Shown: positions 7,305 through 16,613 of the stretch, piece by piece | Position numbering within the stretch: the first letter of the stretch is position 1 | Layout of the letters: each line of letters opens with the position of its first letter | Assembly: GCA_020851635.1 (NCBI GenBank) | Contig: JADZCJ010000022.1 | Coordinates: 32,107 to 96,106, forward strand | Length of the DNA stretch: 64,000 nt | Source of the DNA: Anaerolineae bacterium | GTDB taxonomy: Bacteria > Chloroflexota > Anaerolineae > UBA4142 > SHND01 | Direction: 5' to 3' | Translations under genes and position numbers: made by a program | Notes under the pieces: model-generated | The model's input: only the letters and a program-made list of their open reading frames with translations | The model's database searches: none | What the model was told of the DNA's origin: nothing

Positions 7305-8719
7305 TTTTTGCGGGATGCCTCGAATTGTTCGCTGAACGATTTTTGAGCAAAAGCGGGGAAATCGCGCGACTGTGTCCAACCGTTCAATGGCGGCGGCAGA
7401 GACCTGATCCATCCTCCGGAGGACGCGCCCACAAGACGCGAGCCCCATCGCCCGGCGGTAGTGGCAAGCTTGAACAAAGTCGGTCGTGTGACGGTGAACG
7501 AATACATACGCAGTCCCAGACGGAGCCACCACTGCAGCTTGCCCGCCCGCGTCGCCCAATCTCGCTCAACGAGCAACATGCGCGGAATATCAATCCGCAC
7601 GGGACACACCTGACGGCAGGCGCCGCACAACGAACTTGCGTGGGGCAGATCGCTCCATGGCGCGATGCCTTCCAGCGCGGGCGTCAGAACCGCCCCGACA
7701 GGACCGGTATAGACACTGCCATACGCATGCCCGCCAATTTCACGATACACGGGACAGGCGTTCAAACACGCGCCACAACGAATACAATAGAGGATCTCGG
7801 CAACCTCTGTCGCCAAAACCTTTGAGCGTCCGTTATCGAGCAGAATCACGTGCAGTTCATCAGGACCGTCCCCTTCGTCGTCCTGCCGCGGTCCCGTGAT
7901 CAGATTGGTATAGACGGTGATTTTTTGTCCCGTTGACGAGCGCGCCAGCACCTGCAACATGACGCTCAAATCATCGAGGTTGGGCACAAGACGCTCAATC
8001 CCCATCAACGCTACGTGAATGCGCGGCGCGGTGGTGGTCAAGCGTCCGTTGCCCTCGTTCTCGACCAGGCAAATACTCCCCGTCTCTGCCACGCCGAAAT
8101 TTACGCCGCTGATGCCCATGTCCGCGTCCAGAAATTCGCGGCGCAGGACGTGGCGCGCGGCAGCCGTCATCAGCGCGGGGTCATCCGTATACGGAATATT
8201 TATTTTCTGATGAAATAGCTCGCCAATCTCTTCTTTTGTCTTGTGAATGGCGGGCGCAACGATGTGCGAAGGCGTTTCTCCGGCGAGCTGAACGATATAT
8301 TCGCCCAGATCGGTCTCGACGACGCGGATGTGTTCCGCTTCGAGGGCGTGGTTCAAATGCGTTTCCTCGCTGATCATTGATTTGCCCTTGACCACGCCCC
8401 GCACGTTTCGCGTCCGCGCAATCTCGTTCACAATCTCATTCAACGCGTTCGCATCCCGGGCGAAATGAACATGCCCGCCCGCCTTTTCGACATTGGCGAC
8501 AAATTGTTCCAGATAGGTATCGAGTTTTGACAAGGTATGGGCGCGAATCAACCGGGCGCGGTCGCGCACAACGTCCGCATCTTGAAGCTCGGCAAGCGCG
8601 TTTGCGCGCAGAGATTGAAACCGCCCGGTCGCGCGGTCGAGCGCGGTGTGCAGTATTTGATTGCGGAGCGCATCATCCACACGGTCGTGGAACGTCACGT
8701 TCGAGATGTGTTCAGACAT
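7301..8719 (-). CDS. lutB: LutB-family iron-sulfur protein, lactate utilisation
   Basis: A 472-residue LUD-domain protein with ferredoxin-like clusters. Two cysteine motifs, CIRCGACLNACPVY and CGACRQVCPVRID, bind 4Fe-4S clusters; the preceding LUD domain includes GISGVNFGVAETGSI. The start at ATG 8719 is preferred over a longer frame because the extra 37 residues have no family similarity and would run into the lutA end. LutB is thought to be the catalytic core with LutA and LutC. It sits 28 bp after lutA. Confidence 0.92.
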   Translation of the reverse strand: MSEHISNVTFHDRVDDALRNQILHTALDRATGRFQSLRANALAELQDADVVRDRARLIRAHTLSKLDTYLEQFVANVEKAGGHVHFARDANALNEIVNEIARTRNVRGVVKGKSMISEETHLNHALEAEHIRVVETDLGEYIVQLAGETPSHIVAPAIHKTKEEIGELFHQKINIPYTDDPALMTAAARHVLRREFLDADMGISGVNFGVAETGSICLVENEGNGRLTTTAPRIHVALMGIERLVPNLDDLSVMLQVLARSSTGQKITVYTNLITGPRQDDEGDGPDELHVILLDNGRSKVLATEVAEILYCIRCGACLNACPVYREIGGHAYGSVYTGPVGAVLTPALEGIAPWSDLPHASSLCGACRQVCPVRIDIPRMLLVERDWATRAGKLQWWLRLGLRMYSFTVTRPTLFKLATTAGRWGSRLVGASSGGWIRSLPPPLNGWTQSRDFPAFAQKSFSEQFEASRKK

Positions 8720-8747
8720 GGGTGATTCGGTGGCAGCATCGTGCCTG

Positions 8748-9497
8748 CTATGCGCGAGTGCGCTCCACCAACAGCTCTGCCAAATGTTTTGTTTCGATTT
8801 TGTCGCCGCGACGATGCAAGCCGCCGCCAATATGCAGCAAGCAGCTCACGTCACAGCCCACAACCGTTTGCGCCTGCGTTGATTCAATGGCATTGAGCTT
8901 GCGATCGAGCATGGCAGACGAAATATCCGCCATCTTGATAGCAAACAGACCGCCAAACCCACAACACTCGTCTGCGTGTGGCAACGGCACCACCTCACCG
9001 CCCTGCAGGTTCTCCAAGAGCGCAGCGGGCTGGCGCGTGATCTTGAGACCGCGCAGCAGATGGCAGGACGGGTGATAGGTGATGCGTCGGTCGAGCTGCG
9101 CGCCCAGATCGCTCACACCCAAAACATCCACCAAAAACTGCGAAAACTCATAGGTGCGCGCGGCAATTTCCTGGGCGAGCGGTCCGTATTTCGCGTCGGC
9201 GGCAAGGATTTCGGGATAGTGATGCACTATCATATCGGCGCACGAACCGGACGGCACAAGAATGGGCGCGTCGGATTTGGACAGGACATCGAGGGTGTAT
9301 CTAGCCATCGCGCGGGCGTCATCCCACGCGCCGCCGTTAAAAGCGGGCTGCCCACAGCACGTTTGACCTCGCGGGTATTCGACCTCGACGCCGAGTTTTT
9401 CCAGCACATTCACGACCGCCATTCCCGCTTGCGGGCGCAGGGTTTCGATAAGACAGGTTGCAAAAAGCTGTATGCGACGCGGGGCATTTGCATTCAT
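8748..9497 (-). CDS. lutA: LutA-family CCG-domain protein, lactate utilisation
   Basis: A 249-residue protein with two CCG domains (TCCGQPAFNGG near residue 50 and DECCGFGG near residue 190), each with the Cys-Cys-Gly motif of heterodisulfide-reductase-like cofactor sites. It is the first gene of lutABC. The start MNANAPRRIQLFATC is at 9497; the longer upstream frame is not conserved. Neighbours suggest the cell can grow on lactate as electron donor. No lactate permease or LutR regulator is adjacent. Confidence 0.92.
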   Translation of the reverse strand: MNANAPRRIQLFATCLIETLRPQAGMAVVNVLEKLGVEVEYPRGQTCCGQPAFNGGAWDDARAMARYTLDVLSKSDAPILVPSGSCADMIVHHYPEILAADAKYGPLAQEIAARTYEFSQFLVDVLGVSDLGAQLDRRITYHPSCHLLRGLKITRQPAALLENLQGGEVVPLPHADECCGFGGLFAIKMADISSAMLDRKLNAIESTQAQTVVGCDVSCLLHIGGGLHRRGDKIETKHLAELLVERTRA

Positions 9498-9514
9498 GAA
9501 AAATAGAGTATCCC

Positions 9515-9542
9515 TTGACTTTTGAATCTGATAAACGATAAT
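9515..9542 (+). promoter_or_regulatory. Candidate promoter towards the ROK kinase
   Basis: TTGACT (9515-9520), a 16-bp spacer, and GATAAT (9537-9542). It would give a leader of about 130 nt ahead of the ROK gene. Confidence 0.45.
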
Positions 9543-9582
9543 TCTTGCCTTGCTGTGCGGGGCGTCCGTTTGACGCTGATTC

Positions 9583-9612
9583 ATTGTAAGCCAGTCCGCG
9601 CATTTTTCCCAA
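9583..9612 (-). promoter_or_regulatory. Candidate promoter towards lutABC
   Basis: On the minus strand TTGGGA (9612-9607), an 18-bp spacer and TACAAT (9588-9583). The two divergent candidate promoters in this intergenic region face away from each other and their leaders overlap. Confidence 0.4.
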
Positions 9613-9679
9613 TACGGTAAAAATGCGCCCGCGTTCGGTGAGCTCATAACAGAATGGATGACACACGGAAAACTCTCTT

Positions 9680-10606
9680 ATGAATGACTCGTGGTGTATT
9701 GGCGTGGATTTGGGCGGAACGTCCATCAAGTGCGGGCTCGTGTCTCCCGATAATCAAATTGTGGAGCGTAATTCGGCGCCCACCCTCGCGCTGCAAGGAC
9801 CCGAACAAGCTGCAGAACGGATCGCGCAGAATGTGCGCGTGCTGCTCGAGTACGTGCCTGCGGGAAAACACGCGCAAGCCATCGGTATTTGCAGTCCGGG
9901 TCCGATGGATCACGCTACCGGAGTGCTCATCGAGCCGCCCAATCTTGGCTGGAAAAATGTGCCGTTCGCCAAAATGGTCAGCGAACGATTGAATTTGCCC
10001 GTGACGCTGGAGCACGACGCGAAAGCATCCGCGCTGGGAGAGTATCACTTTGGCGCAGGACGGGGGAGTGATGCAATGGCGCTCATCATCGTCGGGACGG
10101 GTGTTTCGGCGGGGATTGTGATAAAGGGCGAATTGTATCGCGGGGTTCACGGCACGGCGGGTGAGCTGGGGCATATTACGGTGGATGTGGATGGACCCGT
10201 GTGTCGCTGTGGTTCGAACGGTTGTGTCGAGCTGTTTGCGGCGGGTCCGGGCATCGTCAGCGCATATGAATATGCCGCGCATACGCGCGTGGAATCGGCG
10301 AAAGCGGTTGCCCTGGCAGCACAAAACGGCGACGAACTTGCAGTCCGCGTTTTCGAGCGAGCGGGGCGCGCGCTGGGGGCAGGCATGGGCGCGCTTGCAA
10401 TGTTGATGGATATTTCGACCTTTGTCATGTTTGGTGGAGTGGTTTCGGCGGGCGAGCTCTTGCTCACGCCCGCGCGGAACGCGCTCAAGCACTATACCTA
10501 CAAATCTGTTGGGGCGCGTGCGCGTATAGTTGTGGGCGAACTGGGGAGCGATGCGGGCATTTTGGGCGCAGTGTATTCAGCGCGCGCAAAGGGGCGTGGC
10601 GGGTGA
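9680..10606 (+). CDS. ROK-family sugar kinase (glucokinase-like)
   Basis: A 308-residue ROK protein. The N-terminal ATP-binding motif IGVDLGGTSIKCGL, the LEHDAKASALGE catalytic block, GTGVSAGIV and the zinc-binding CRCGSNGC motif near residue 175 are all present. Without an N-terminal helix-turn-helix it is a kinase rather than a repressor. Glucose is the most likely substrate in this subgroup; N-acetylmannosamine or other sugars are possible. It overlaps the downstream EamA gene by 4 bp. Confidence 0.88.
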   Translation: MNDSWCIGVDLGGTSIKCGLVSPDNQIVERNSAPTLALQGPEQAAERIAQNVRVLLEYVPAGKHAQAIGICSPGPMDHATGVLIEPPNLGWKNVPFAKMVSERLNLPVTLEHDAKASALGEYHFGAGRGSDAMALIIVGTGVSAGIVIKGELYRGVHGTAGELGHITVDVDGPVCRCGSNGCVELFAAGPGIVSAYEYAAHTRVESAKAVALAAQNGDELAVRVFERAGRALGAGMGALAMLMDISTFVMFGGVVSAGELLLTPARNALKHYTYKSVGARARIVVGELGSDAGILGAVYSARAKGRGG

Positions 10607-11526
10607 CGGATCAGAATGGATTCAAACAAGAAGTTGGCTTTATCCTGATAGCTGTCGGAGCGGTATTGTTTGGAACGATCGGTGTGGCGACCAAAGGGTT
10701 ATTTGCGGTATCCAGCGTCAACGCGATTTCCATCACGCTGTGGCGCGCGCTAATCGCCCTCCCCGTGCTGTTTGTCATCGGACTGTATCTGCTGCGTGGG
10801 AGGTTGTTTGTGATCCCATGGCGCGATTTGCGCCTGATGATCGTAGCAGGAATTCTGATGGCGTTCTACCAGGTTGTCTTTGTCGTCGCGGTGCAATTGG
10901 CAAATGTCACAATCGCCACCCTGGTGACCCTTTGCACCGTGCCAATCATTGTCACCATCCTCGCCGCCGCGTTTCTGCGCGAAGCGCTGCACCGCGGGCT
11001 ATTTTTGGCGATGGGGTGCGCCCTTGCAGGGGTAATTTTGCTCGTCGGATTCTCACCAACCGGGAATCTCGGCACAAATGTCCTGCTGGGTGTCGTGCTG
11101 TCGCTTTTAACTGCGCTGGCGAATGGCATCTTTCAAATCACGACGCGCGCGCTGGCGGGGCGCTATCACCCGATCCAGACGCTCACCGTCTATTTTCTTG
11201 TCGCCGCGCTCGCATTTATTCCCATCGCGGTCATAAACGGATTCGTCACCACATTCCCACCTCTGGGCTGGGCGCTGCTCTTTCATCTCGGCATCATTGT
11301 TTCTGTCATCGCCTATTTGTTGCTTTTGACGGGTCTGCGCACAACACCCGCGACGATTGCAACCATCATCGGATTTTTAGAGCCGCTGACCGCCACTATC
11401 CTCGCCGTCGTCATCTTTGACGAGCAGTTGGGTCCTACGGGAGTAGTTGGCGTGATACTCTTGTTGGCAGCGATGGCGATCGTGTGGCGGCTCAATTCGC
11501 GGGTCCAAAAGCTGGTACCCGAATAG
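10603..11526 (+). CDS. EamA/DMT-family transporter
   Basis: A 307-residue membrane protein with ten predicted hydrophobic segments arranged as two EamA repeats (about 10-140 and 155-295), the second including the conserved IGFLEPLTATILAVVIFDE. Members of the drug/metabolite transporter superfamily usually export amino acids, nucleobases or other metabolites; the substrate cannot be inferred. GTG start overlapping the ROK stop, so cotranslated with the kinase. Confidence 0.88.
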   Translation: MTDQNGFKQEVGFILIAVGAVLFGTIGVATKGLFAVSSVNAISITLWRALIALPVLFVIGLYLLRGRLFVIPWRDLRLMIVAGILMAFYQVVFVVAVQLANVTIATLVTLCTVPIIVTILAAAFLREALHRGLFLAMGCALAGVILLVGFSPTGNLGTNVLLGVVLSLLTALANGIFQITTRALAGRYHPIQTLTVYFLVAALAFIPIAVINGFVTTFPPLGWALLFHLGIIVSVIAYLLLLTGLRTTPATIATIIGFLEPLTATILAVVIFDEQLGPTGVVGVILLLAAMAIVWRLNSRVQKLVPE

Positions 11527-11546
11527 TCATAGGAGGGATTCTCGTC

Positions 11547-12680
11547 ATGCAGCACCAACCTCAACGCGAGCAGACTCACGAACTCTTGAAATCGCGCGGC
11601 ATCGAGCGCGCGCTTTTTGCCAATTATGCAAGCGTCAAATGGCTGACCGGTTTCAATCCCCCGCTTCATACGGGACCCAGCGTATTTTCAGGCGGTCCCC
11701 CCATGGTGTGGTACGAGAACGGCGCCTGGACGTTGCTGACGCTTGACTGGCACGCCGCAAATGCGGGCGCGTTTGGACAGCAGCCAAACTGCGCGCTGGT
11801 CACCTACACGGGCTATACGGTTGATCAGCCATTAGCGGGTCAGGTGAAATTGCGCGGCTTGTTCCGCCGCGTCGTTCAAAACAATCTTTCCGGAAAAATC
11901 GCAGCAGAGCTGCGGGATGTGCCTGCAGATATAGCGCTGTCTCTACACGAAATCGGCGCGGCGGACATTATTCCGATTGATACCTGGATCGAACCGTTTC
12001 GACGCATCAAAACTACCGAGGAATTGGGCAAGCTGCGCGACAACTTTCGGCTGACGGATATCGGACATGCTGCCGCGCGCGCGGCGCTGAAACCGGGCGT
12101 CCGCGAAATTGACCTCTGGCACGCCGCGCACAATGCCATTGAAAGCGCAGCCGGACAACTCGTGCCCATGGGGAATGATTGTGTTGTCGGCAGTCGCCAA
12201 GAAAATATCGGCGGCTTGCCGTTGGACCTGGCGGTGGGTGAGGGAGATTCGGTCATTTTGGACCTGGGAACGATTCTACACGGTTATTGGAGTGATTCTT
12301 GTGCCACCCTGTATGCCGGTGAACCGTCCGCCAAGCAGCGCGCGATCCATCAAGCCGTCGGGCGCGGGCTGGATTATGCGATTTCGCTCACCAAGCCCGG
12401 CGCAATCGCGCGCGACATTGACGCCCAAGTACGCGAGTTTATGCGACGAGAGGGTTATCCCGTTTATCCTCATCACACCGGGCACTCGCTCGGCGTGACC
12501 TCACACGAAGACCCCCGCATTGTGCCTTATAACGACATGGTCCTGCAGGAAAACATGGTCGTCATGCTCGAACCTGGGGTCTATTTCCCCGGTGAAACGA
12601 GCGTGCGCCTCGAAGATGCCGTGCGCGTCACAAGCGATGGCGCAGAAATCCTGACGCATCACGACAAATCGCTGCCCTGA
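11547..12680 (+). CDS. M24-family Xaa-Pro aminopeptidase
   Basis: A 377-residue creatinase/prolidase-fold metallopeptidase. The C-terminal pita-bread domain keeps the five metal ligands: Asp in DLGTILHGYWSDS (two), His in HHTGHSLG, Glu in MLEPGVYFPG and Glu in VRLEDAVRV. The N-terminal creatinase-N domain covers about residues 10-140. The ATG at 11547 has AGGAGG at 11531-11536. It releases N-terminal residues that precede proline, or cleaves X-Pro dipeptides. It sits 20 bp after the EamA gene and ends at a strong terminator. Confidence 0.9.
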   Translation: MQHQPQREQTHELLKSRGIERALFANYASVKWLTGFNPPLHTGPSVFSGGPPMVWYENGAWTLLTLDWHAANAGAFGQQPNCALVTYTGYTVDQPLAGQVKLRGLFRRVVQNNLSGKIAAELRDVPADIALSLHEIGAADIIPIDTWIEPFRRIKTTEELGKLRDNFRLTDIGHAAARAALKPGVREIDLWHAAHNAIESAAGQLVPMGNDCVVGSRQENIGGLPLDLAVGEGDSVILDLGTILHGYWSDSCATLYAGEPSAKQRAIHQAVGRGLDYAISLTKPGAIARDIDAQVREFMRREGYPVYPHHTGHSLGVTSHEDPRIVPYNDMVLQENMVVMLEPGVYFPGETSVRLEDAVRVTSDGAEILTHHDKSLP

Positions 12681-12688
12681 GAAAATGC

Positions 12689-12716
12689 AACCGCCGCACA
12701 GAATGCGGCGGTTTTT
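12689..12716. terminator. Rho-independent terminator
   Basis: AACCGCCGCA (12689-12698), a 5-nt loop and TGCGGCGGTT (12704-12713) followed by Ts. It lies between two convergent genes and is flanked by A-rich sequence on the other side, so it probably works in both directions. Confidence 0.9.
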
Positions 12717-12723
12717 GATTGCT

Positions 12724-14064
12724 CTATTTGCGGGCAGACATGGGGACATAATCCCGTTGGGCAGGACCTGTATAAATTTGACGCGGGCGCGTGATCTTTT
12801 GCTCTGCATCAATCAAGCCCTCCTGCCACTGGGCGAGCCAACCCACCGTGCGAGGAATCGCAAAGAGCACGGGGAAAAATGCCATCGGGAATCCCATCGC
12901 CTGATAAATCAAGCCCGAATAGAAATCAACATTCGGGTAGAGCTTGCGCTTGACAAAATACTCGTCCTGCAAGGCGATCCGTTCCAGTTCGAGAGCGATT
13001 TCGAGCAAGGGATTCACTCCGGTTGATTCAAACACTTGATAGGCGGTCTGTTTGACGATCTTGGCGCGCGGGTCATAGTTTTTATAGACGCGGTGCCCAA
13101 ACCCCATCAATTTCCCTTCGCCCTTTTTCACCTTTTCTACAAATTCGGGCACATTTTTGATGCTGCCGATCTGGGTCAGCATACGAATGACTTCTTCATT
13201 TGCGCCGCCGTGCAAGGGTCCGTATAACGCCGCCGCCGCGCCCGCCATCGCCGAGTACGGGTCTACATGCGTCGAACCGATGGCGCGCATCGCATTTGTC
13301 CCCGCGTTTTGTTCGTGGTCGGCATGCAGAATAAACAACACATCCAGCGCGCGTTCCCACGCCGGGTCGGGCTCGTATTTCACCTGCGTCATCTTGTCGA
13401 GCATGTTCAGAAAATTGCCCGTATATGACAGGTCATTGTCGGGATAGACATAGGGCAGCCCGCGATGGTGGCGATATGAATAAGCAGCGATCGTCGGCGT
13501 TTTGGCGACCAGCCGCACGATTTGCTTCATTCGAATCTCGGGATTCATGATCTGATTCGCTTCCGGATAATACGTCGAAAGCGCCGCCACCGTGCTGATA
13601 AACATGCTCATCGGGTGCGCGTCATAGCGGAACGCCTGCATCAGAACTTTGATATATTCCTTGACCATTGTGCGATGCAGCACCTTGTCCTGCCACTCGT
13701 GATACTGCTGAGCGGTCGGCAGCTCTCCAAATAGAATCAGATAGGCGGTCTCGAGAAAGTTGCTGTGCTCGGCAAGTTGCTCGATCGGAATCCCGCGATA
13801 TTCCAGGATGCCTTTGTCGCCGTCAATATAGGTAATCGAGCTGCGCGTCGCGGCAGTATTCAGCAGCGCGGGGTCATATGTCATCATGCCAAAATCCGCG
13901 TCGTTGACTTTGATCTGCCGCAGATCCATGGCGCGGATGGTATCATCGGTGATGGGCAATTCATAGGTCTTGCCCGTCCGATTATCGGTTATGGTAAGAG
14001 TGTCACGGGGCGCATCCCCCTTTGTTTTGTCGGGTATATCCATCGTCTGGGTGATCATGCTCAC
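12724..14064 (-). CDS. gltA: Citrate synthase
   Basis: A 446-residue citrate synthase condensing acetyl-CoA and oxaloacetate. The catalytic histidines lie in GPLHGGANEE and GFGHRVYKNYDPRA, and the catalytic Asp in NVDFYSGLIYQ. The HADHEQNAGTNAMR segment is also characteristic. The N-terminal extension of about 50 residues (before DPALLNTAATRS) is typical of the long GltA type. AAAGGAG lies 6-8 bases before the ATG. It supplies the TCA cycle whose other steps (icd, korAB, sdh) are elsewhere in this window. Confidence 0.96.
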   Translation of the reverse strand: MSMITQTMDIPDKTKGDAPRDTLTITDNRTGKTYELPITDDTIRAMDLRQIKVNDADFGMMTYDPALLNTAATRSSITYIDGDKGILEYRGIPIEQLAEHSNFLETAYLILFGELPTAQQYHEWQDKVLHRTMVKEYIKVLMQAFRYDAHPMSMFISTVAALSTYYPEANQIMNPEIRMKQIVRLVAKTPTIAAYSYRHHRGLPYVYPDNDLSYTGNFLNMLDKMTQVKYEPDPAWERALDVLFILHADHEQNAGTNAMRAIGSTHVDPYSAMAGAAAALYGPLHGGANEEVIRMLTQIGSIKNVPEFVEKVKKGEGKLMGFGHRVYKNYDPRAKIVKQTAYQVFESTGVNPLLEIALELERIALQDEYFVKRKLYPNVDFYSGLIYQAMGFPMAFFPVLFAIPRTVGWLAQWQEGLIDAEQKITRPRQIYTGPAQRDYVPMSARK

Positions 14065-14108
14065 TCCTTTGTGAAGAATCCGCCTACTATCCTTTGCAAC
14101 AATTTTAA

Positions 14109-14117
14109 TGCTATAAT
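14109..14117 (+). promoter_or_regulatory. Extended -10 promoter
   Basis: TG-C-TATAAT (14109-14117) is a full extended -10 element. No good -35 is seen, as is common for this class. It faces the membrane protein gene at 14168. Confidence 0.55.
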
Positions 14118-14167
14118 TTTTTCAATCCCTTGCGGGGCTGGCAAAACAGCTTTTGCAACTGCATCCT

Positions 14168-14821
14168 ATGTTCGAACCGCCGCTCGTCACCCTCGTCCTG
14201 GTCATTCTGCTCGCGCTGTTGCTTTGGTATTTGCTCGGGATGCAGTTCAACATTCGCCGGGGCCGCCGCGCCCTGCGCTGGCTGGAGCAGGGATTACCTA
14301 TCGTAGGTGAAAAAGCGGCATTGAACTGGTCGGGCGTTTCTCACGTCGAAATTCAGGTCCACAAAGCCAAAGAGCCGTTTCGCGCCGCCGATGTGATCAT
14401 AGACCTTGTGCCGCGACAAGCTCCATTTTGGTGGCTCTGGAAAAAGAACGCGAGCGGGCGAGACACGGTCATTGTCCGCGCCCAACTTCGCACTGCGCCG
14501 CGCTTTGATCTCGTTTCGCACAGTCCGCATGTCCGCGCCGACGAACAATTGAAACGGTCAGGCACGGGTCAATGGACTGCCGTCCAGGGAGGTCTGGCGA
14601 ACGCGATGGTCGCCGATATTCGCGGCAATATCTCGCCGTATGCGGTCAACCGCCTGATCATGCAAACCACCCTCGAGGGGATGACGCTGACCCGGCTCGT
14701 CGTGCACCGCTCCGCGCCAAATCTCGAAGTCCACTATCTCTTGCCTCAATTCGAACAAGTCTCGTCCCAGCGCGTTTTTGTCGGCATTCACCAATTGGGC
14801 GAAGAGGTGGCACAGGTCTAG
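14168..14821 (+). CDS. Membrane-anchored protein of unknown function
   Basis: I do not recognise the family. The 217-residue product has one N-terminal hydrophobic helix (about residues 6-25, ending in the basic RRGRRALRW) and a soluble, mostly beta-strand-like remainder, so it probably sits on the inner membrane with its C-terminus inside. ATG 14168 is chosen; a TTG at 14153 is in frame. Its TAG stop (14819-14821) is the last base pair before a palindromic repeat element, which may have replaced the original 3' end. Confidence 0.65.
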   Translation: MFEPPLVTLVLVILLALLLWYLLGMQFNIRRGRRALRWLEQGLPIVGEKAALNWSGVSHVEIQVHKAKEPFRAADVIIDLVPRQAPFWWLWKKNASGRDTVIVRAQLRTAPRFDLVSHSPHVRADEQLKRSGTGQWTAVQGGLANAMVADIRGNISPYAVNRLIMQTTLEGMTLTRLVVHRSAPNLEVHYLLPQFEQVSSQRVFVGIHQLGEEVAQV

Positions 14822-14916
14822 TAGTGCAACAACATGAGGTTGCGGGGTTGAGTATTGAGTTTTATAACTCGCGTGCCATCACTTGACTTGGCAATTTCAT
14901 CATGTTGTTGCACTAG
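14818..14916. mobile_element. Palindromic MITE-like element, copy 1
   Basis: Outer arms TAGTGCAACAACATGA (14822-14837) and its exact complement TCATGTTGTTGCACTA (14900-14915) enclose a 62-bp interior with a smaller central inverted repeat (GAGTT-TTAT-AACTC). CTAG lies at both outer borders. A second copy, same 94-bp length and about 88% identical, is at 23386-23484. Too short to encode anything. It looks like a non-autonomous element moved by a transposase elsewhere (inference). Confidence 0.8.
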
Positions 14917-14935
14917 TCCAAACGCTCTGTCCCCG

Positions 14936-15427
14936 CTAATGCGTCGCGATTGACAGCGTCAATTCCTTTTCCCCGGTCGTCGAATCGGTTGCCAACACCA
15001 TCAAGAGCGATTGGTCCACACGCACCCAGATCGCTCCTTGCATGTTTTTGACCTGTGAGTTGGCATTGTTGGTAAATTCACGCATGGCGGCGTCCTCGCG
15101 CCAGCCACCCGCGAGCAATTTGTCGGCATAGAACGCCTTGATATCGGCAAACGTGGTTTCCGGAGGCACGCGGAAATTGCGTTGTGCCTTGTCCACTTCG
15201 ATGCCCAACCCGATGAACGGCGGCGTTTCTCGCTGCGCCGGACCAAACAATGCATCAATCACTTGACTTTCGCCCGCGCTCAATTCCACCGCGCCGGGAT
15301 AAGTCGGCAGTTCGCTGATGGCAATGGGCTGACCGCCAATCACGCGTCCACCGGTGGGAACAGCGCACGCCGCCAGGACGAAAATCCCGACAAGCCCCAT
15401 TACCCCGATACCTATTCGATACAACAT
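14936..15427 (-). CDS. Predicted lipoprotein of unknown function
   Basis: A 163-residue protein with a type II signal peptide: a hydrophobic stretch after MLYR and a lipobox LAAC, with the modified cysteine near residue 21. The mature part shows no family I can name; it contains YPGAVELSAGESQV and FADIKAFYADKLLAGGW, which resemble small domains found repeatedly in lipoproteins of this kind of genome. I chose ATG 15427 so that the signal peptide is at the start. It follows the aldolase-like gene by 59 bp. Confidence 0.65.
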   Translation of the reverse strand: MLYRIGIGVMGLVGIFVLAACAVPTGGRVIGGQPIAISELPTYPGAVELSAGESQVIDALFGPAQRETPPFIGLGIEVDKAQRNFRVPPETTFADIKAFYADKLLAGGWREDAAMREFTNNANSQVKNMQGAIWVRVDQSLLMVLATDSTTGEKELTLSIATH

Positions 15428-15486
15428 GATGTTTGGCAAAGCGACGACACTAAATAAAAACTGCCGTCCGTCCGCCATCCTCCATC

Positions 15487-16575
15487 TCAGCGTATTTTGC
15501 CGCGCCCCTGGATTTGAAACTCGCCGATCACCTCGTCCTTGCTCACGGCAACAAAAGAGTCGTGCAGATTCATTACCGCGCACGCGTGGTTGGGAATGAT
15601 TTCGACCTTGTCGCCAATTTCCGGCAGAGGTCCTTTTCCCGCAAAGCGCACGGTGGCATGTTCTTCACTCAACCGCCAGATTTCCAGGTTGGGATAACCT
15701 TTGACCGTGCCATATAGACCATTTGGCGCGCCGTCAGAAGAGAGCGTTTTACTCCCGCAATCAAAAATGAGACGATCGGGATGCTTGACCACCACCGTCG
15801 CCAGAACCGTCTGGGCACAGTCATCCCAACCGCACGCGAATTTCAAGACTTGCGTTGTATCATAAAAAACGTATGTGCCCGGTCGCATCTCGGTCACACC
15901 TTTGACCTGTGACGAAAATCGCGCGGTTGGCGTAGACCCCACGCTCACCTCACGCACCTCGATTCCGTCCGCGCGAATGAGGTCGGCGGTCTCGACCATC
16001 CACTCGCCTTCTTCACGCCCCAACTGCTGAATCTCCTGGACCGTCCTGGCGTTGTATGTGTGACCTGCATGAGTCATTATGCCAAGAAACTCGATGCCCG
16101 GCAGCACGACGATTTCGCGGACAAGATCGCGCGCGCCCAAGTGGTGACCGGCGCCAACGCGACCCAATCCCACATCAACCTCCACATAGACGCCGATTCT
16201 CATCCCGCGCGCTTGCGCGGCATCAGAGATATCCTCTGCGACCTTGCGCGAGTCGAGCGAAACACGTATCTTGGCGCGGCGAGCGAGATAAAGCAGTCGC
16301 TGCAGTTTGGATGCGCCCTGAAGCGGAAACGCGACGAGAATGTCATCCACCCCGCCTGCGTTCATCACCTCCGCTTCGCCCAATTTGGCGACCGTGATTC
16401 CTTTTGCGCCCGCCTTTATCTGAAGATGCGAGATCAGAGGGGTCTTGTGCGTCTTGGTGTGCGGTCTAAGCTTGATGCCCGCCTCATCCGCGACCTTTTG
16501 CATGTTGGCAATGTTCTGCTGCATCCGGTCCCAATCTATGATGAGCGAAGGGGTGTCGAGTTCGAGTTTGTGCAT
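15487..16575 (-). CDS. PLP-dependent D-threonine aldolase / D-serine dehydratase-like enzyme
   Basis: A 362-residue fold-type III PLP enzyme. The alanine-racemase-like barrel starts with LDTPSLIIDWD, and the PLP lysine is in RPHTKTHK near residue 42. The C-terminal domain has PNHACAVMNLHD, in which His and Cys match the metal ligands of D-serine dehydratases and D-threonine aldolases. These enzymes degrade D-beta-hydroxy amino acids to glycine plus aldehyde, or to pyruvate plus ammonia. Substrate not decidable from sequence. Confidence 0.85.
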   Translation of the reverse strand: MHKLELDTPSLIIDWDRMQQNIANMQKVADEAGIKLRPHTKTHKTPLISHLQIKAGAKGITVAKLGEAEVMNAGGVDDILVAFPLQGASKLQRLLYLARRAKIRVSLDSRKVAEDISDAAQARGMRIGVYVEVDVGLGRVGAGHHLGARDLVREIVVLPGIEFLGIMTHAGHTYNARTVQEIQQLGREEGEWMVETADLIRADGIEVREVSVGSTPTARFSSQVKGVTEMRPGTYVFYDTTQVLKFACGWDDCAQTVLATVVVKHPDRLIFDCGSKTLSSDGAPNGLYGTVKGYPNLEIWRLSEEHATVRFAGKGPLPEIGDKVEIIPNHACAVMNLHDSFVAVSKDEVIGEFQIQGRGKIR

Positions 16576-16613
16576 CTCTATTCTCTGGAGGTGTGAATTC
16601 CCTAACTTGAAGA

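Noticed and set aside
14818..14916. Integron attC-like recombination site
   Set aside because: The arms lack the RYYYAAC/GTTRRRY core boxes and the two copies are isolated, 8.6 kb apart, not in an array.
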